5,428 bases of DNA from Lachnospiraceae bacterium. Lineage in GTDB: Bacteria > Bacillota_A > Clostridia > Lachnospirales > Lachnospiraceae. Each line of letters opens with the position of its first letter. Positions within the stretch are counted from its first letter, which is position 1. Shown here piece after piece: positions 1 to 5,312 of this stretch. The DNA lies in the NCBI GenBank assembly GCA_017652545.1, contig JAGCAV010000107.1, positions 1-5,428 on the forward strand, in the 5' to 3' direction. A program made the translations under genes and the position numbers. The notes beneath the pieces were generated by a model. That model did not search any database. It saw nothing but the letters and a program-made list of their open reading frames with translations, and had not been told where the DNA came from.

Positions 1-1
1 A

Positions 2-757
2 GCGGCCGATGAGACAGAAGCGGACAGCGAAACGCAGCTGATCGACGGACTGACCTTTACGATGACAGACCAGACGGGCGTGCCGGAAGCCGAAAGCAAG
101 AATGTACCGCCCATCCTGATCGCGGCGCCGACGGATCTGAGCAATGATCCCGCCGATCTGCTGCGGGCGCTGGGCCTGTACCGGAAGGCAGAGGAACTCC
201 TGACAGGAGAGATTTTCCCGGAGGAGGAGACAGTTCAGGCGGCAGGCGAAACGGAGGCATCTGCCAGCCAGCCGCAGGGAAGTATCGGAGCGGCACTGTC
301 AGAAAATGCGGGCGAAACGATTCCGGCCGAAAGCATCCCCGCCATGTCCTATGAGGGAATGGAGGAAGACTGGACGCTGGTGACGGGAGATATCGGCTAT
401 CTCCGCAACTTCACGGATAACGACATGATCGTGGCCGGCCTGTTCCAGCCTGTTGACGAAGCGTTCATGCAGGAGGCGCATGTGAGGCCCCTGAGTGAGG
501 ACGGCATGCCCCCCGAAACGGAGAATGGCGAACAGACCGGTGCTTCAAGCGTCAGCGGTTCACTCGGCGCCGAGAACGTCAGCGACATTCTGCTGGCGGC
601 CGGAAGCGGAGAGACCGAATCCGAGCAGGCGGAAGAAACATCCAAAGAGCCGCGGGTGATCCCCGTACAGGATGAGGATGAGCTGGCTGCCTTTGCGGAC
701 TACCTGGCGTCAGCTGTCAGTCTTTACATGCGCTCCAGGACGAGTATTGTCCTGTAA
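2..757 (+). CDS. C-terminal part of an acidic protein of unknown function (5' end outside window)
   Basis: The reading frame is open from the left edge to the TAA at 755-757, giving 251 visible residues. An ATG at 62-64 exists, but no ribosome binding site precedes it and the frame runs on upstream without a stop, so I treat the gene as 5'-partial. The product is strongly acidic and poor in Lys/Arg. It contains Glu/Ser/Thr/Ala-rich low-complexity stretches (about 183-260 and 505-650 nt) that look like disordered linkers. Between them is a more ordinary folded-looking part (about 345-490 nt, with GYLRNFTDNDMIVAGLF). It has no cysteine and no transmembrane segment in the visible part. The last 25 residues are more hydrophobic (FADYLASAVSLYMRS) and could form a terminal helix. 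I do not recognise the family. It is separated from the next operon by a structured 359-base gap, so it is probably transcribed separately. That it is coding is fairly secure; any function would be a guess. Confidence 0.7.
   Translation, partial: AADETEADSETQLIDGLTFTMTDQTGVPEAESKNVPPILIAAPTDLSNDPADLLRALGLYRKAEELLTGEIFPEEETVQAAGETEASASQPQGSIGAALSENAGETIPAESIPAMSYEGMEEDWTLVTGDIGYLRNFTDNDMIVAGLFQPVDEAFMQEAHVRPLSEDGMPPETENGEQTGASSVSGSLGAENVSDILLAAGSGETESEQAEETSKEPRVIPVQDEDELAAFADYLASAVSLYMRSRTSIVL
736..754 (+). other. Small stem-loop over the 3' end of the acidic-protein gene
   Basis: CAGGAC (736-741) and GTCCTG (749-754) form a perfect 6-bp stem with a 7-base loop, ending one base before the stop codon TAA. 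No T-tract follows, so it is not a standard intrinsic terminator. It could be a transcript 3'-end or stability element, or chance. Confidence 0.3.
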
Positions 758-758
758 G

Positions 759-788
759 CTTACGTGCAAGCACGACGTGGAGATGAGA
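759..788 (+). repeat. 30-base direct repeat, copy 1
   Basis: This 30-base segment, starting CTTACGTGCAAGCACGACGT, recurs exactly at 924-953, 165 bases downstream. It contains the small palindrome CGTGC-AA-GCACG and ends in GTGGAGATGAGA. That end (777-788) can also pair with 913-924, with one G-U pair, enclosing the whole middle of the element. Copy 1 begins two bases after the stop codon of the preceding gene. It marks the left boundary of a compound repeat element of unknown type. Confidence 0.85.
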
Positions 789-801
789 TAATTTAAATAT
801 T

Positions 802-866
802 GTGGATATTACGGATTGTTTCGTGCTGGCGCACTCTCACAATCCTGCCCGGCATTCGCAATCCAC
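802..866 (+). other. Nested stem-loop inside the intergenic repeat element
   Basis: An outer 6-bp helix, GTGGAT (802-807) with ATCCAC (861-866), encloses a stronger hairpin. That hairpin pairs GGATTGT (813-819) with ACAATCC (839-845), and inside it GTGC (823-826) with GCAC (831-834) around a TGGC loop. The nested pairing suggests a structured RNA, or a DNA palindrome of the kind found in small non-autonomous repeats. I cannot match it to a named RNA family from memory. A structured non-coding RNA is possible, but covariation would be needed to support it. Confidence 0.5.
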
Positions 867-901
867 GGGGCCCCTGCCCCGCTTCTTGCTCATGCTGGGG
901 C
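867..901 (+). other. G/C-run hairpins with two exclusive pairings
   Basis: GGGGC (867-871) can pair with GCCCC (876-880) around a CCCT loop. The same GCCCC can instead pair with GGGGC at 897-901 around a 16-base loop, and the two states exclude each other. This sits directly next to the nested stem-loop and before the large inverted repeat, and belongs to the same intergenic element. Confidence 0.4.
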
Positions 902-964
902 GTGAAATAAAGTCTCGTCTCCACTTACGTGCAAGCACGACGTGGAGATGAGACCTTATTTCAC
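902..964. repeat. 23-base inverted repeat forming a long hairpin
   Basis: The left arm 902-924 and right arm 942-964 are reverse complements over 23 bases with two differences. One (917/949) is a G-U pair on the + strand transcript; the other (911/955) is a G-U pair on the opposite transcript. The 17-base loop carries its own palindrome, CGTGC-AA-GCACG (928-939), so nearly the whole 63 bases can fold into one rod. The right arm overlaps copy 2 of the 30-base direct repeat. No T-tract follows, so it is not a textbook intrinsic terminator, although it could still block transcription or protect a 3' end. A remnant of a miniature inverted-repeat element is another reading. Confidence 0.8.
924..953 (+). 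repeat. 30-base direct repeat, copy 2
   Basis: Exact copy of 759-788. Here it forms the loop and most of the right arm of the long hairpin at 902-964, whereas copy 1 has no such inverted partner directly upstream. The left arm of the hairpin (913-924) could therefore pair with either copy. Confidence 0.85.
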
Positions 965-975
965 TGTAATATGCA

Positions 976-991
976 CTTTACCAATGTAAAG
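976..991. promoter_or_regulatory. Perfect 16-base palindrome upstream of the TRAP operon promoter (candidate operator)
   Basis: CTTTAC-CAAT-GTAAAG is a perfect 6+6 inverted repeat with a 4-base spacer. It ends 15 bases before the -35 box and is centred about 58 bases before the predicted transcription start, a common position for an activator-type site. The symmetry is seen directly. That a regulator binds here, and which one, is inference. No regulator gene is present in the window. Confidence 0.45.
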
Positions 992-1006
992 ATTTAAAAC
1001 GGTAAC

Positions 1007-1035
1007 TTGACAGAATGTCCGCTCTGAATTATCAT
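1007..1035 (+). promoter_or_regulatory. Sigma-A-type promoter of the TRAP operon
   Basis: A consensus -35 box TTGACA (1007-1012) is followed, after a 17-base spacer, by TATCAT (1030-1035), which matches the -10 consensus at 5 of 6 positions. Transcription would start near 1042, giving a leader of about 75 bases before the binding-protein ATG at 1117. A short inverted repeat, GACA-GAA-TGTC (1009-1019), overlaps the -35 box but is too short to call an operator. Confidence 0.7.
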
Positions 1036-1049
1036 AACAATGTTGACAA

Positions 1050-1086
1050 AGCGTCGGTGCAACTGGTCGGTATCGACGCTCTTTTT
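1050..1086 (+). terminator. Attenuator-like intrinsic terminator in the operon leader
   Basis: AGCGTCG (1050-1056) pairs perfectly with CGACGCT (1074-1080). The helix extends inward by four more pairs (1057-1060 with 1070-1073, two of them G-U), leaving a 9-base loop. C and TTTTT follow at once (1081-1086). That is the form of a Rho-independent terminator. It lies between the predicted transcription start (about 1042) and the ribosome binding site (1102), so it could stop transcription before the binding-protein gene. I see no T-box, riboswitch or leader peptide that I can name, and no obvious antiterminator. It might instead be a leftover terminator or an mRNA-stabilising 5' hairpin. Confidence 0.55.
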
Positions 1087-1101
1087 AAACAGAAAAGAAG
1101 T

Positions 1102-1107
1102 AGGAGG
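1102..1107 (+). promoter_or_regulatory. Ribosome binding site fixing the binding-protein start
   Basis: AGGAGG lies 9 bases before the ATG at 1117. It decides between that ATG and the in-frame ATG at 1015. The latter lies inside the promoter, has no such site, and would put 34 polar residues ahead of a clear signal peptide. Confidence 0.85.
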
Positions 1108-1116
1108 TTCTATACT

Positions 1117-2079
1117 ATGAAGAAAAAAGTTCTGGCTCTGGCAATCGGCAGCATGGTACTGGCCGGGATGATCGGCACATCAGCAATGGCAGCGGATAAT
1201 CTGACACTGGCTACCGGCGGCACCACAGGTACCTACTACGCAGTCGGCGGCGTTATGGCGACTGTCCTCAATCCGATCCTGGAGAACTCCAGCCTGACCG
1301 TTACATCCACCGGCGCTTCCAAAGCCAACATCCAGCTCATTGATGACGAGGATGCTGATCTGGCTCTGGTGCAGAATGATGTTATGTATTATGCATTCAA
1401 CGGCATTGACCTGTTTGAGGAAGAGGGACAGTATACATCTTTCGCAACGGTATGCGGCCTGTATGACGAGACTGTCCAGATCGTGACCTGCGATCCCTCT
1501 ATCGCGACTGTAGCCGACCTGGCAGGCAAGACCGTTTCCGTCGGCGACGCGGGTTCAGGCGTTGAGTTCAACGCGAAGCAGATCCTGGCAGCCTATGATC
1601 TGAGCTTTGATGACATCAAGGTCGTGAATGCTTCCTTCGGTGATTCCGCGGACAGCCTCAAGGACGGCAAGATCGATGCGGCTTTCGTCGTGGCCGGTGC
1701 CCCGACAACAGCTGTTGTTGACCTGGCGACCATGAAGGATGTAAACCTTGTTCAGCTGGATGCCGAGCATATCGAAAAGCTGCAGAGCGATTATGATTTC
1801 TATACCGAGACCGTGATCCCGGGCGGCACCTACACCGGCTGTGATGAGGATGCAACCACCGTTTCCGTGCGTGCGACCCTGATCGCTTCCACCGATGTAA
1901 GCGCGGATGCAGTTTATGAACTGCTCGCTGCCATGTTCGACAATCAGGAAGCTCTGATCGCCGGCCATGCAAAGTTTGAACTGCTCAACCTTGAAGATGC
2001 TGTCAAGGGTATCAGCGTTCCGTTCCATGAGGGTGCCATGAAGTACTTCGACGAGCAGGGCATCCATGTTGCAGGCTGA
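1117..2079 (+). CDS. TAXI-family TRAP transporter solute-binding protein
   Basis: A 320-residue extracytoplasmic receptor that would capture a small organic anion and deliver it to the fused TRAP permease encoded two genes downstream. Residues 1-25 form a signal peptide: KKK, a hydrophobic core, then an AMA|AD cleavage site. The mature part shows the features of TAXI receptors (TIGR02122-type). These are LATGGTTGTYYAVGG (31-45) at the ligand-site start, STGASKANIQLIDDEDADLALVQND (64-88), LAGKTVSVGDAGSGVEFNAKQIL (135-157), LKDGKIDAAFVVAGAPT (181-197) and IPGGTYTGCDEDATTVSV (234-251). Length is typical. The start at 1117 is supported by AGGAGG and the signal peptide. Oddly for a Gram-positive-type binding protein, there is no lipobox cysteine: VLAG (14-17) is followed by Met where Cys would be expected. 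It is first in the operon, as expected for the subunit needed in excess. The family call is secure; the substrate is unknown (glutamate and related acids are known for some TAXI receptors). Confidence 0.93.
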   Translation: MKKKVLALAIGSMVLAGMIGTSAMAADNLTLATGGTTGTYYAVGGVMATVLNPILENSSLTVTSTGASKANIQLIDDEDADLALVQNDVMYYAFNGIDLFEEEGQYTSFATVCGLYDETVQIVTCDPSIATVADLAGKTVSVGDAGSGVEFNAKQILAAYDLSFDDIKVVNASFGDSADSLKDGKIDAAFVVAGAPTTAVVDLATMKDVNLVQLDAEHIEKLQSDYDFYTETVIPGGTYTGCDEDATTVSVRATLIASTDVSADAVYELLAAMFDNQEALIAGHAKFELLNLEDAVKGISVPFHEGAMKYFDEQGIHVAG

Positions 2080-2103
2080 TCTGATAAGGAAAAGGCAGAT
2101 CAG
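2076..2103 (+). other. Stem-loop spanning the binding-protein stop codon
   Basis: CTGATCT (2076-2082) and AGATCAG (2097-2103) form a perfect 7-bp stem with a 14-base purine-rich loop. The left arm includes the TGA stop codon. There is no T-tract, so read-through into the downstream genes is expected. Such hairpins after a binding-protein gene often protect the upstream message from 3' exonucleases and raise the receptor-to-permease ratio; that role here is inference. Confidence 0.4.
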
Positions 2104-2139
2104 ACAAAAGACAGATGAAAGCAGGCAAGAACTGTTCAT

Positions 2140-2688
2140 ATGAATTCTGTTAAAAGCTTTTATAGAGGCATTTCGGCGGCAGCCCTGGCCCTGGTCATCA
2201 TGGCGGCTGCCGCCGCTTTCTGCGTGGTTTATGCCGGAAATGCAGGTGAAGCGGATGCGGACACAGGCGTTCTCTCTCTGGAAAACGTCAAAAAGCAGAA
2301 AGAAATCACATCCTATGATCTGAAGGTGGGAGATACCTTCAGCATCGGCTTTATCCATTCAGTAAATAAAAGCCCTGTGACCGATTATTACGAACTGCGG
2401 AAGGACGGCATCTATGTGGTCAGGACCGTTTATTACGGGTTTGGCGCCGGAGTTCAGACTGAACTGGAAGATGGTCAGACGCTGACATACGGTGAGGACG
2501 GAAGCATGATCATCACCGGATTTGACAGAAAAATGGAGGACCTGATCTATTTTGTCGGAACGGTATCGGATCACACGCTTGTGATCAATGAAGGAGAGGC
2601 GGATGAACAGACTGTCAGTCTGAGGGATCTGTGCGGCAGGAATGCCATGGTCCGTTTTTCGTGGATCTGTGATCCCCCGGCAGGATGA
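2140..2688 (+). CDS. DUF1850 protein, TRAP-associated, membrane-anchored or secreted
   Basis: This 182-residue protein carries one N-terminal hydrophobic segment (about 11-32, Ala-rich) and then an exported domain. The core matches the DUF1850 pattern: FSIGFIHSVNKSPVTDYY (68-84) with the conserved His-Ser at 73-74, then IYVVRTVYYGFGAGVQTE (91-108) with the conserved Gly-Ala-Gly. DUF1850 proteins are known as companions of TAXI-type TRAP transporters, encoded between receptor and permease or fused to the permease; their biochemical role is not established. Here the gene sits exactly in that position, 60 bases after the receptor and 45 bases before the permease. An in-frame stop at 2116 limits the start to 2140; the ribosome binding site is weak (AGGCAAGA), suggesting low expression or coupling. 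Cys28 in the hydrophobic segment does not fit a lipobox (AAFC), so a signal anchor or an ordinary signal peptide is more likely. Family call good, function unknown. Confidence 0.85.
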   Translation: MNSVKSFYRGISAAALALVIMAAAAAFCVVYAGNAGEADADTGVLSLENVKKQKEITSYDLKVGDTFSIGFIHSVNKSPVTDYYELRKDGIYVVRTVYYGFGAGVQTELEDGQTLTYGEDGSMIITGFDRKMEDLIYFVGTVSDHTLVINEGEADEQTVSLRDLCGRNAMVRFSWICDPPAG

Positions 2689-2733
2689 AAAAGGGTCTGA
2701 TTTATCTTACCAGTCAACAAGAGGGAAATATAT

Positions 2734-4710
2734 ATGGAAGAGAAAAAATTGACGGCAAACGTGCAGGATACAGCCGGAGCGGCAGCAGGCAGTGCAGCGG
2801 ATGTCGAAGAGATCATGAAAAAATATGACCGTGAATCCAACACAAGACCCTGGGAGGGCGTCCCGGCGATTGTGATCAAGGTACTCCTCGCGGCATTTTC
2901 CGTATTTATGATCTACATGAATCTGTTCACCGTCTGGGATGAGCGGATCCGGCGGCCCCTGTTCCTGGGGATTGTGGTCATCTTTGTTTTTGTGCTGTTT
3001 CCGGCAAGAAAGAGTTCCGTCAAACCGCAGAAGGTGAACTACATACCCTGGTATGACATCATCCTTGCCGCGGCGGGCGCTTTCAGCTTTTTCTATTTCG
3101 TGGCGAACAATAAGACCATTATCAACCATGCCACGCATATCACCACGCTGGAGATCTGGCTGGGCGTGATCGGCATCATCGTCCTCGCGGAATGCTGCCG
3201 CAGGGTGACAGGTATCCCGATCCTTGTCGTGGCAGGCTGTTTTGTTATCTATGCCTTCTGGACCAACCTGGCCAACGGCAAGGCGCTCTACAAGGTGCTC
3301 CGGTCTGTCACCTACAATCTGTTCTACACGACCACGGGCGTGATCGGAACGCCGATCGGCGTTTGCAGTACCTATATTGTGCTGTTCATCATTTTCGGCG
3401 CGTTCCTGGAAGCCACCGGCATCGCGGATTTCTTTATCCAGTGTGCCAATATGGTCGCGGGTGCAGCCTCCGGCGGTCCTGCCAAGGTGGCGGTCATCTC
3501 ATCAGCGCTTTGCGGTATGGTGTCCGGTTCATCCGTAGGCAATACCGTAACGACCGGTTCCGTGACGATCCCCATGATGAAGAGCACCGGCTATCCCGGT
3601 GAGTTTGCCGGCGCCGTCGAGGCGGCAGCTTCCACAGGCGGACAGATCATGCCGCCGATCATGGGCGCGGCGGCTTTCCTGATGGCGGAAATGGTCGGCG
3701 TGCCTTACTCCAACATCGTGATCCGGGCAATTCTGCCCGCCGTCCTGTACTTCACGGGAATCTTCCTGATGGTGCATCTGCGCGCGAAGCGTCTGGGCCT
3801 GAAGGGCATTCCGAAGGACGAGCTTCCGAAGGCAAGAAAGATCCTTCCGAAGATCTATCTGCTGATCCCGCTGGTCGCCCTGGTCTACCTGATCGTATCC
3901 GGCTATACCATGAGCCGTGCGGCGATCATCGCGACAGCCCTGTGCATCATTGTCAGCCTGATCGACAAAGAACACCGCATGAGTCCTGCGAAGTTCCTTG
4001 ATGCGCTGGAGACCGGTGCCAGGAATACACTCAGCATCGCCGTGGCCTGCGGTATTGCCGGCATCATCGCCGGTGTCGTGACCATGACAGGTCTTGGACA
4101 GGTGTTCATTTCAGCCATTGTCGGTGTTTCCCACGGCCATCTGATGATTGCCCTGGTCCTGACGATGCTCTGCTGTATCGTCCTGGGCATGGGAGTCCCG
4201 ACGACGGCAACCTACATCATCATGGCGACCACCTGCGCGCCGATCCTGACGACAGGTATGGGCCTGAACAGCCTGTGCGCCAGCATGTTCGTGTTCTATT
4301 TCGGAATCGTGGCCGACATTACGCCGCCGGTCGCCCTGGCTGCGTATGCAGGCTCCGCGATCGCCAAATCCGATCCCATGCGTACAGCGCTGAACGCGTC
4401 CAAGCTTGCGATCGCTGCATTCCTGATTCCGTACATGTTCTGCCTGAATCCGGCCATGCTTCTGATCGACACCAACGTGAACGAGTTTATTGTCATCATC
4501 ATCACAAGCGTTGTCGGTATGTTTGCGATCGCGGCCGGCATGGAAGGCTACATGCTCACGAAACTGAATACGCTTTTCCGCATCATCCTGATCGCGGCCG
4601 GCCTGATGCTGATCTATCCGGGAATCGTGACAGACATTATCGGTACAGCCGTGACTGTGGTCGTCTTCATTATTGAGTTGGGAATGAGAAAGAAGGAGGC
4701 AGTGGTATGA
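2734..4710 (+). CDS. Fused TRAP transporter permease (DctQ-like plus DctM-like, TIGR02123 type)
   Basis: The 658-residue integral membrane protein combines the small and large TRAP membrane subunits and would import the receptor-bound substrate using an ion gradient, usually Na+. A hydrophilic cytoplasmic N-terminus (1-43) is followed by DctQ-like helices (about 45-176), including AECCRRVTG (152-160), the E..RR..G signature of the fused family. The DctM-like part follows with its paired hairpin motifs. In the first half these are GGPAKVAVIS (247-256), GSSVGNTVTTGS (265-276) and STGGQIMPPIMGAAAF (300-315). In the second half they are GMGVPTTATYIIMA (485-498) and DITPPVALAAYAGSAIA (528-544). 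These two inverted repeats form the substrate and ion site in TRAP transporters. Extra helices at about 575-650 are usual for fused forms, and length is in the normal range. GAGGG (2721-2725) is placed correctly for the ATG. Its stop overlaps the next gene's ATG. Nothing appears truncated. Confidence 0.93.
   Translation: MEEKKLTANVQDTAGAAAGSAADVEEIMKKYDRESNTRPWEGVPAIVIKVLLAAFSVFMIYMNLFTVWDERIRRPLFLGIVVIFVFVLFPARKSSVKPQKVNYIPWYDIILAAAGAFSFFYFVANNKTIINHATHITTLEIWLGVIGIIVLAECCRRVTGIPILVVAGCFVIYAFWTNLANGKALYKVLRSVTYNLFYTTTGVIGTPIGVCSTYIVLFIIFGAFLEATGIADFFIQCANMVAGAASGGPAKVAVISSALCGMVSGSSVGNTVTTGSVTIPMMKSTGYPGEFAGAVEAAASTGGQIMPPIMGAAAFLMAEMVGVPYSNIVIRAILPAVLYFTGIFLMVHLRAKRLGLKGIPKDELPKARKILPKIYLLIPLVALVYLIVSGYTMSRAAIIATALCIIVSLIDKEHRMSPAKFLDALETGARNTLSIAVACGIAGIIAGVVTMTGLGQVFISAIVGVSHGHLMIALVLTMLCCIVLGMGVPTTATYIIMATTCAPILTTGMGLNSLCASMFVFYFGIVADITPPVALAAYAGSAIAKSDPMRTALNASKLAIAAFLIPYMFCLNPAMLLIDTNVNEFIVIIITSVVGMFAIAAGMEGYMLTKLNTLFRIILIAAGLMLIYPGIVTDIIGTAVTVVVFIIELGMRKKEAVV
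4693..4699 (+). promoter_or_regulatory. Strong internal ribosome binding site for the kinase-like gene
   Basis: AAGGAGG lies within the last codons of the permease gene, 7 bases before the ATG at 4707. With the ATGA overlap it supports both direct initiation and translational coupling. It is stronger than the sites of the DUF1850 and permease genes, so the kinase-like protein may be made in more than permease amounts. Confidence 0.8.
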
Positions 4711-5294
4711 TCATCACCATCAGCAGAGAATACGGAGCCCTGGGCCATACCATCGCCGGTGCCCTGGCGGAACGGCTGGGCCTGGAATATTATGACCGGG
4801 ATTTTGTCAAGCTTACGGCAAAAGCCAGCGGGTATTCCGAGGAGGATATCAGGCGGGAAGGCGAGGAGATGTCCGGCGGAGCCAAGTGGATGAATTCCTT
4901 CCTCGACAACATGGCCTCCTACACCAGCTCCTATGACCGTATTTACGAATACCAGCGGGCAATCGTCATTGACCTGGCCAAGAAGCCCTGCATCATCGTC
5001 GGCCGCTGCGCCAACATCATTCTGCGCGAGGCGGGAATTCCGACCTTTGACATTTTCCTGTATGCAGACAAGGCCCATAAACTGAAGCGGGCTGCTGAAC
5101 TGAATGAAAACGGGAACATGGATCTGGAGAAGTATCTGGAGCGCCGCGACCACCTGAGGAAGGTGTACTACAAGGCGTACACAGGTCACGAGATGGGCGA
5201 TTACAGGGATTACAACATCTGCCTGGATACCGGCGCGATCGGGAAGGACGGATGTGTGGACCTGCTGGAAAAGATCCTGAAGGACAAAATGTGA
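4707..5294 (+). CDS. Cytidylate-kinase-like family protein (PF13189 type)
   Basis: This 195-residue soluble protein resembles the cytidylate-kinase-like family, P-loop proteins of mostly untested function. It begins MIITISREYGALGHTIAGALAE (1-22), corresponding to the family's ISR-x-x-GSGG-x-x-I-x-x-LAE nucleotide-binding start. YYDRDFV (28-34) follows, then IIVGRCANIIL (96-106; family GRGAN-like segment) and RRDHLRKVYYKAYTG (146-160; Arg-rich lid-like segment), then YNICLDTG (169-176). Here GSGG reads GALG, and no Walker A lysine is present; loss of the lysine is common in this family, while the Ala-Leu is less usual to my knowledge. The gene overlaps the permease by four bases (ATGA) with a strong ribosome binding site, so it belongs to the transporter operon. 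It might phosphorylate an imported compound or sense nucleotide state; both are inference. True CMP kinase (cmk) is unlikely given the missing GxSGxGK motif. Confidence 0.85.
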   Translation: MIITISREYGALGHTIAGALAERLGLEYYDRDFVKLTAKASGYSEEDIRREGEEMSGGAKWMNSFLDNMASYTSSYDRIYEYQRAIVIDLAKKPCIIVGRCANIILREAGIPTFDIFLYADKAHKLKRAAELNENGNMDLEKYLERRDHLRKVYYKAYTGHEMGDYRDYNICLDTGAIGKDGCVDLLEKILKDKM

Positions 5295-5295
5295 A

Positions 5296-5309
5296 CGGAC
5301 GAATGTCCG
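5296..5309 (+). other. Short stem-loop right after the operon
   Basis: CGGAC (5296-5300) and GTCCG (5305-5309) form a 5-bp stem with a GAAT loop, starting one base after the stop codon TGA. It directly precedes the stronger terminator-like hairpin and may help stall polymerase or protect the 3' end. Confidence 0.35.
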
Positions 5310-5312
5310 CAT

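Noticed and set aside
62..64. ATG at 62 as the true start of the first gene
   Set aside because: No Shine-Dalgarno sequence upstream, and the frame stays open to the left edge, so the start is more likely outside the window.
837..893. Minus-strand 18-codon frame (MSKKRGRGPVDCECRAGL) inside the intergenic element
   Set aside because: No ribosome binding site, very short, and wholly inside hairpin sequence. If the element proves to be multi-copy, a codon-like substitution pattern among copies would be the test that could revive it.
759..953. CRISPR array
   Set aside because: Only two repeat copies, 135 bases apart, with a self-structured spacer and no cas genes; not a CRISPR geometry.
1043..1076. 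Second TTGACA at 1043-1048 as another promoter
   Set aside because: No -10-like hexamer at 16-18 bases; the nearest TATCGA is 22 bases away and lies within the hairpin.
1015..1116. N-terminal extension of the binding protein from an in-frame ATG at 1015
   Set aside because: It lies inside the promoter, has no ribosome binding site, includes the terminator-like hairpin, and would bury the signal peptide behind 34 polar residues. The ATG at 1117 with AGGAGG is clearly better.
1555..2358. Long minus-strand open frame opposite the binding protein and the DUF1850 gene
   Set aside because: It runs antisense across two well-supported genes and their spacer, has no recognisable motifs, and reflects the codon bias of the + strand genes.
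4707..5294. Authentic cytidylate kinase (cmk)
   Set aside because: The GxSGxGK Walker A motif is missing and the pattern fits the cytidylate-kinase-like family instead; the transporter context also argues against housekeeping cmk.
4614..5312. Minus-strand open frame opposite the kinase-like gene
   Set aside because: Antisense shadow of a well-supported coding region, without a ribosome binding site or family motif.
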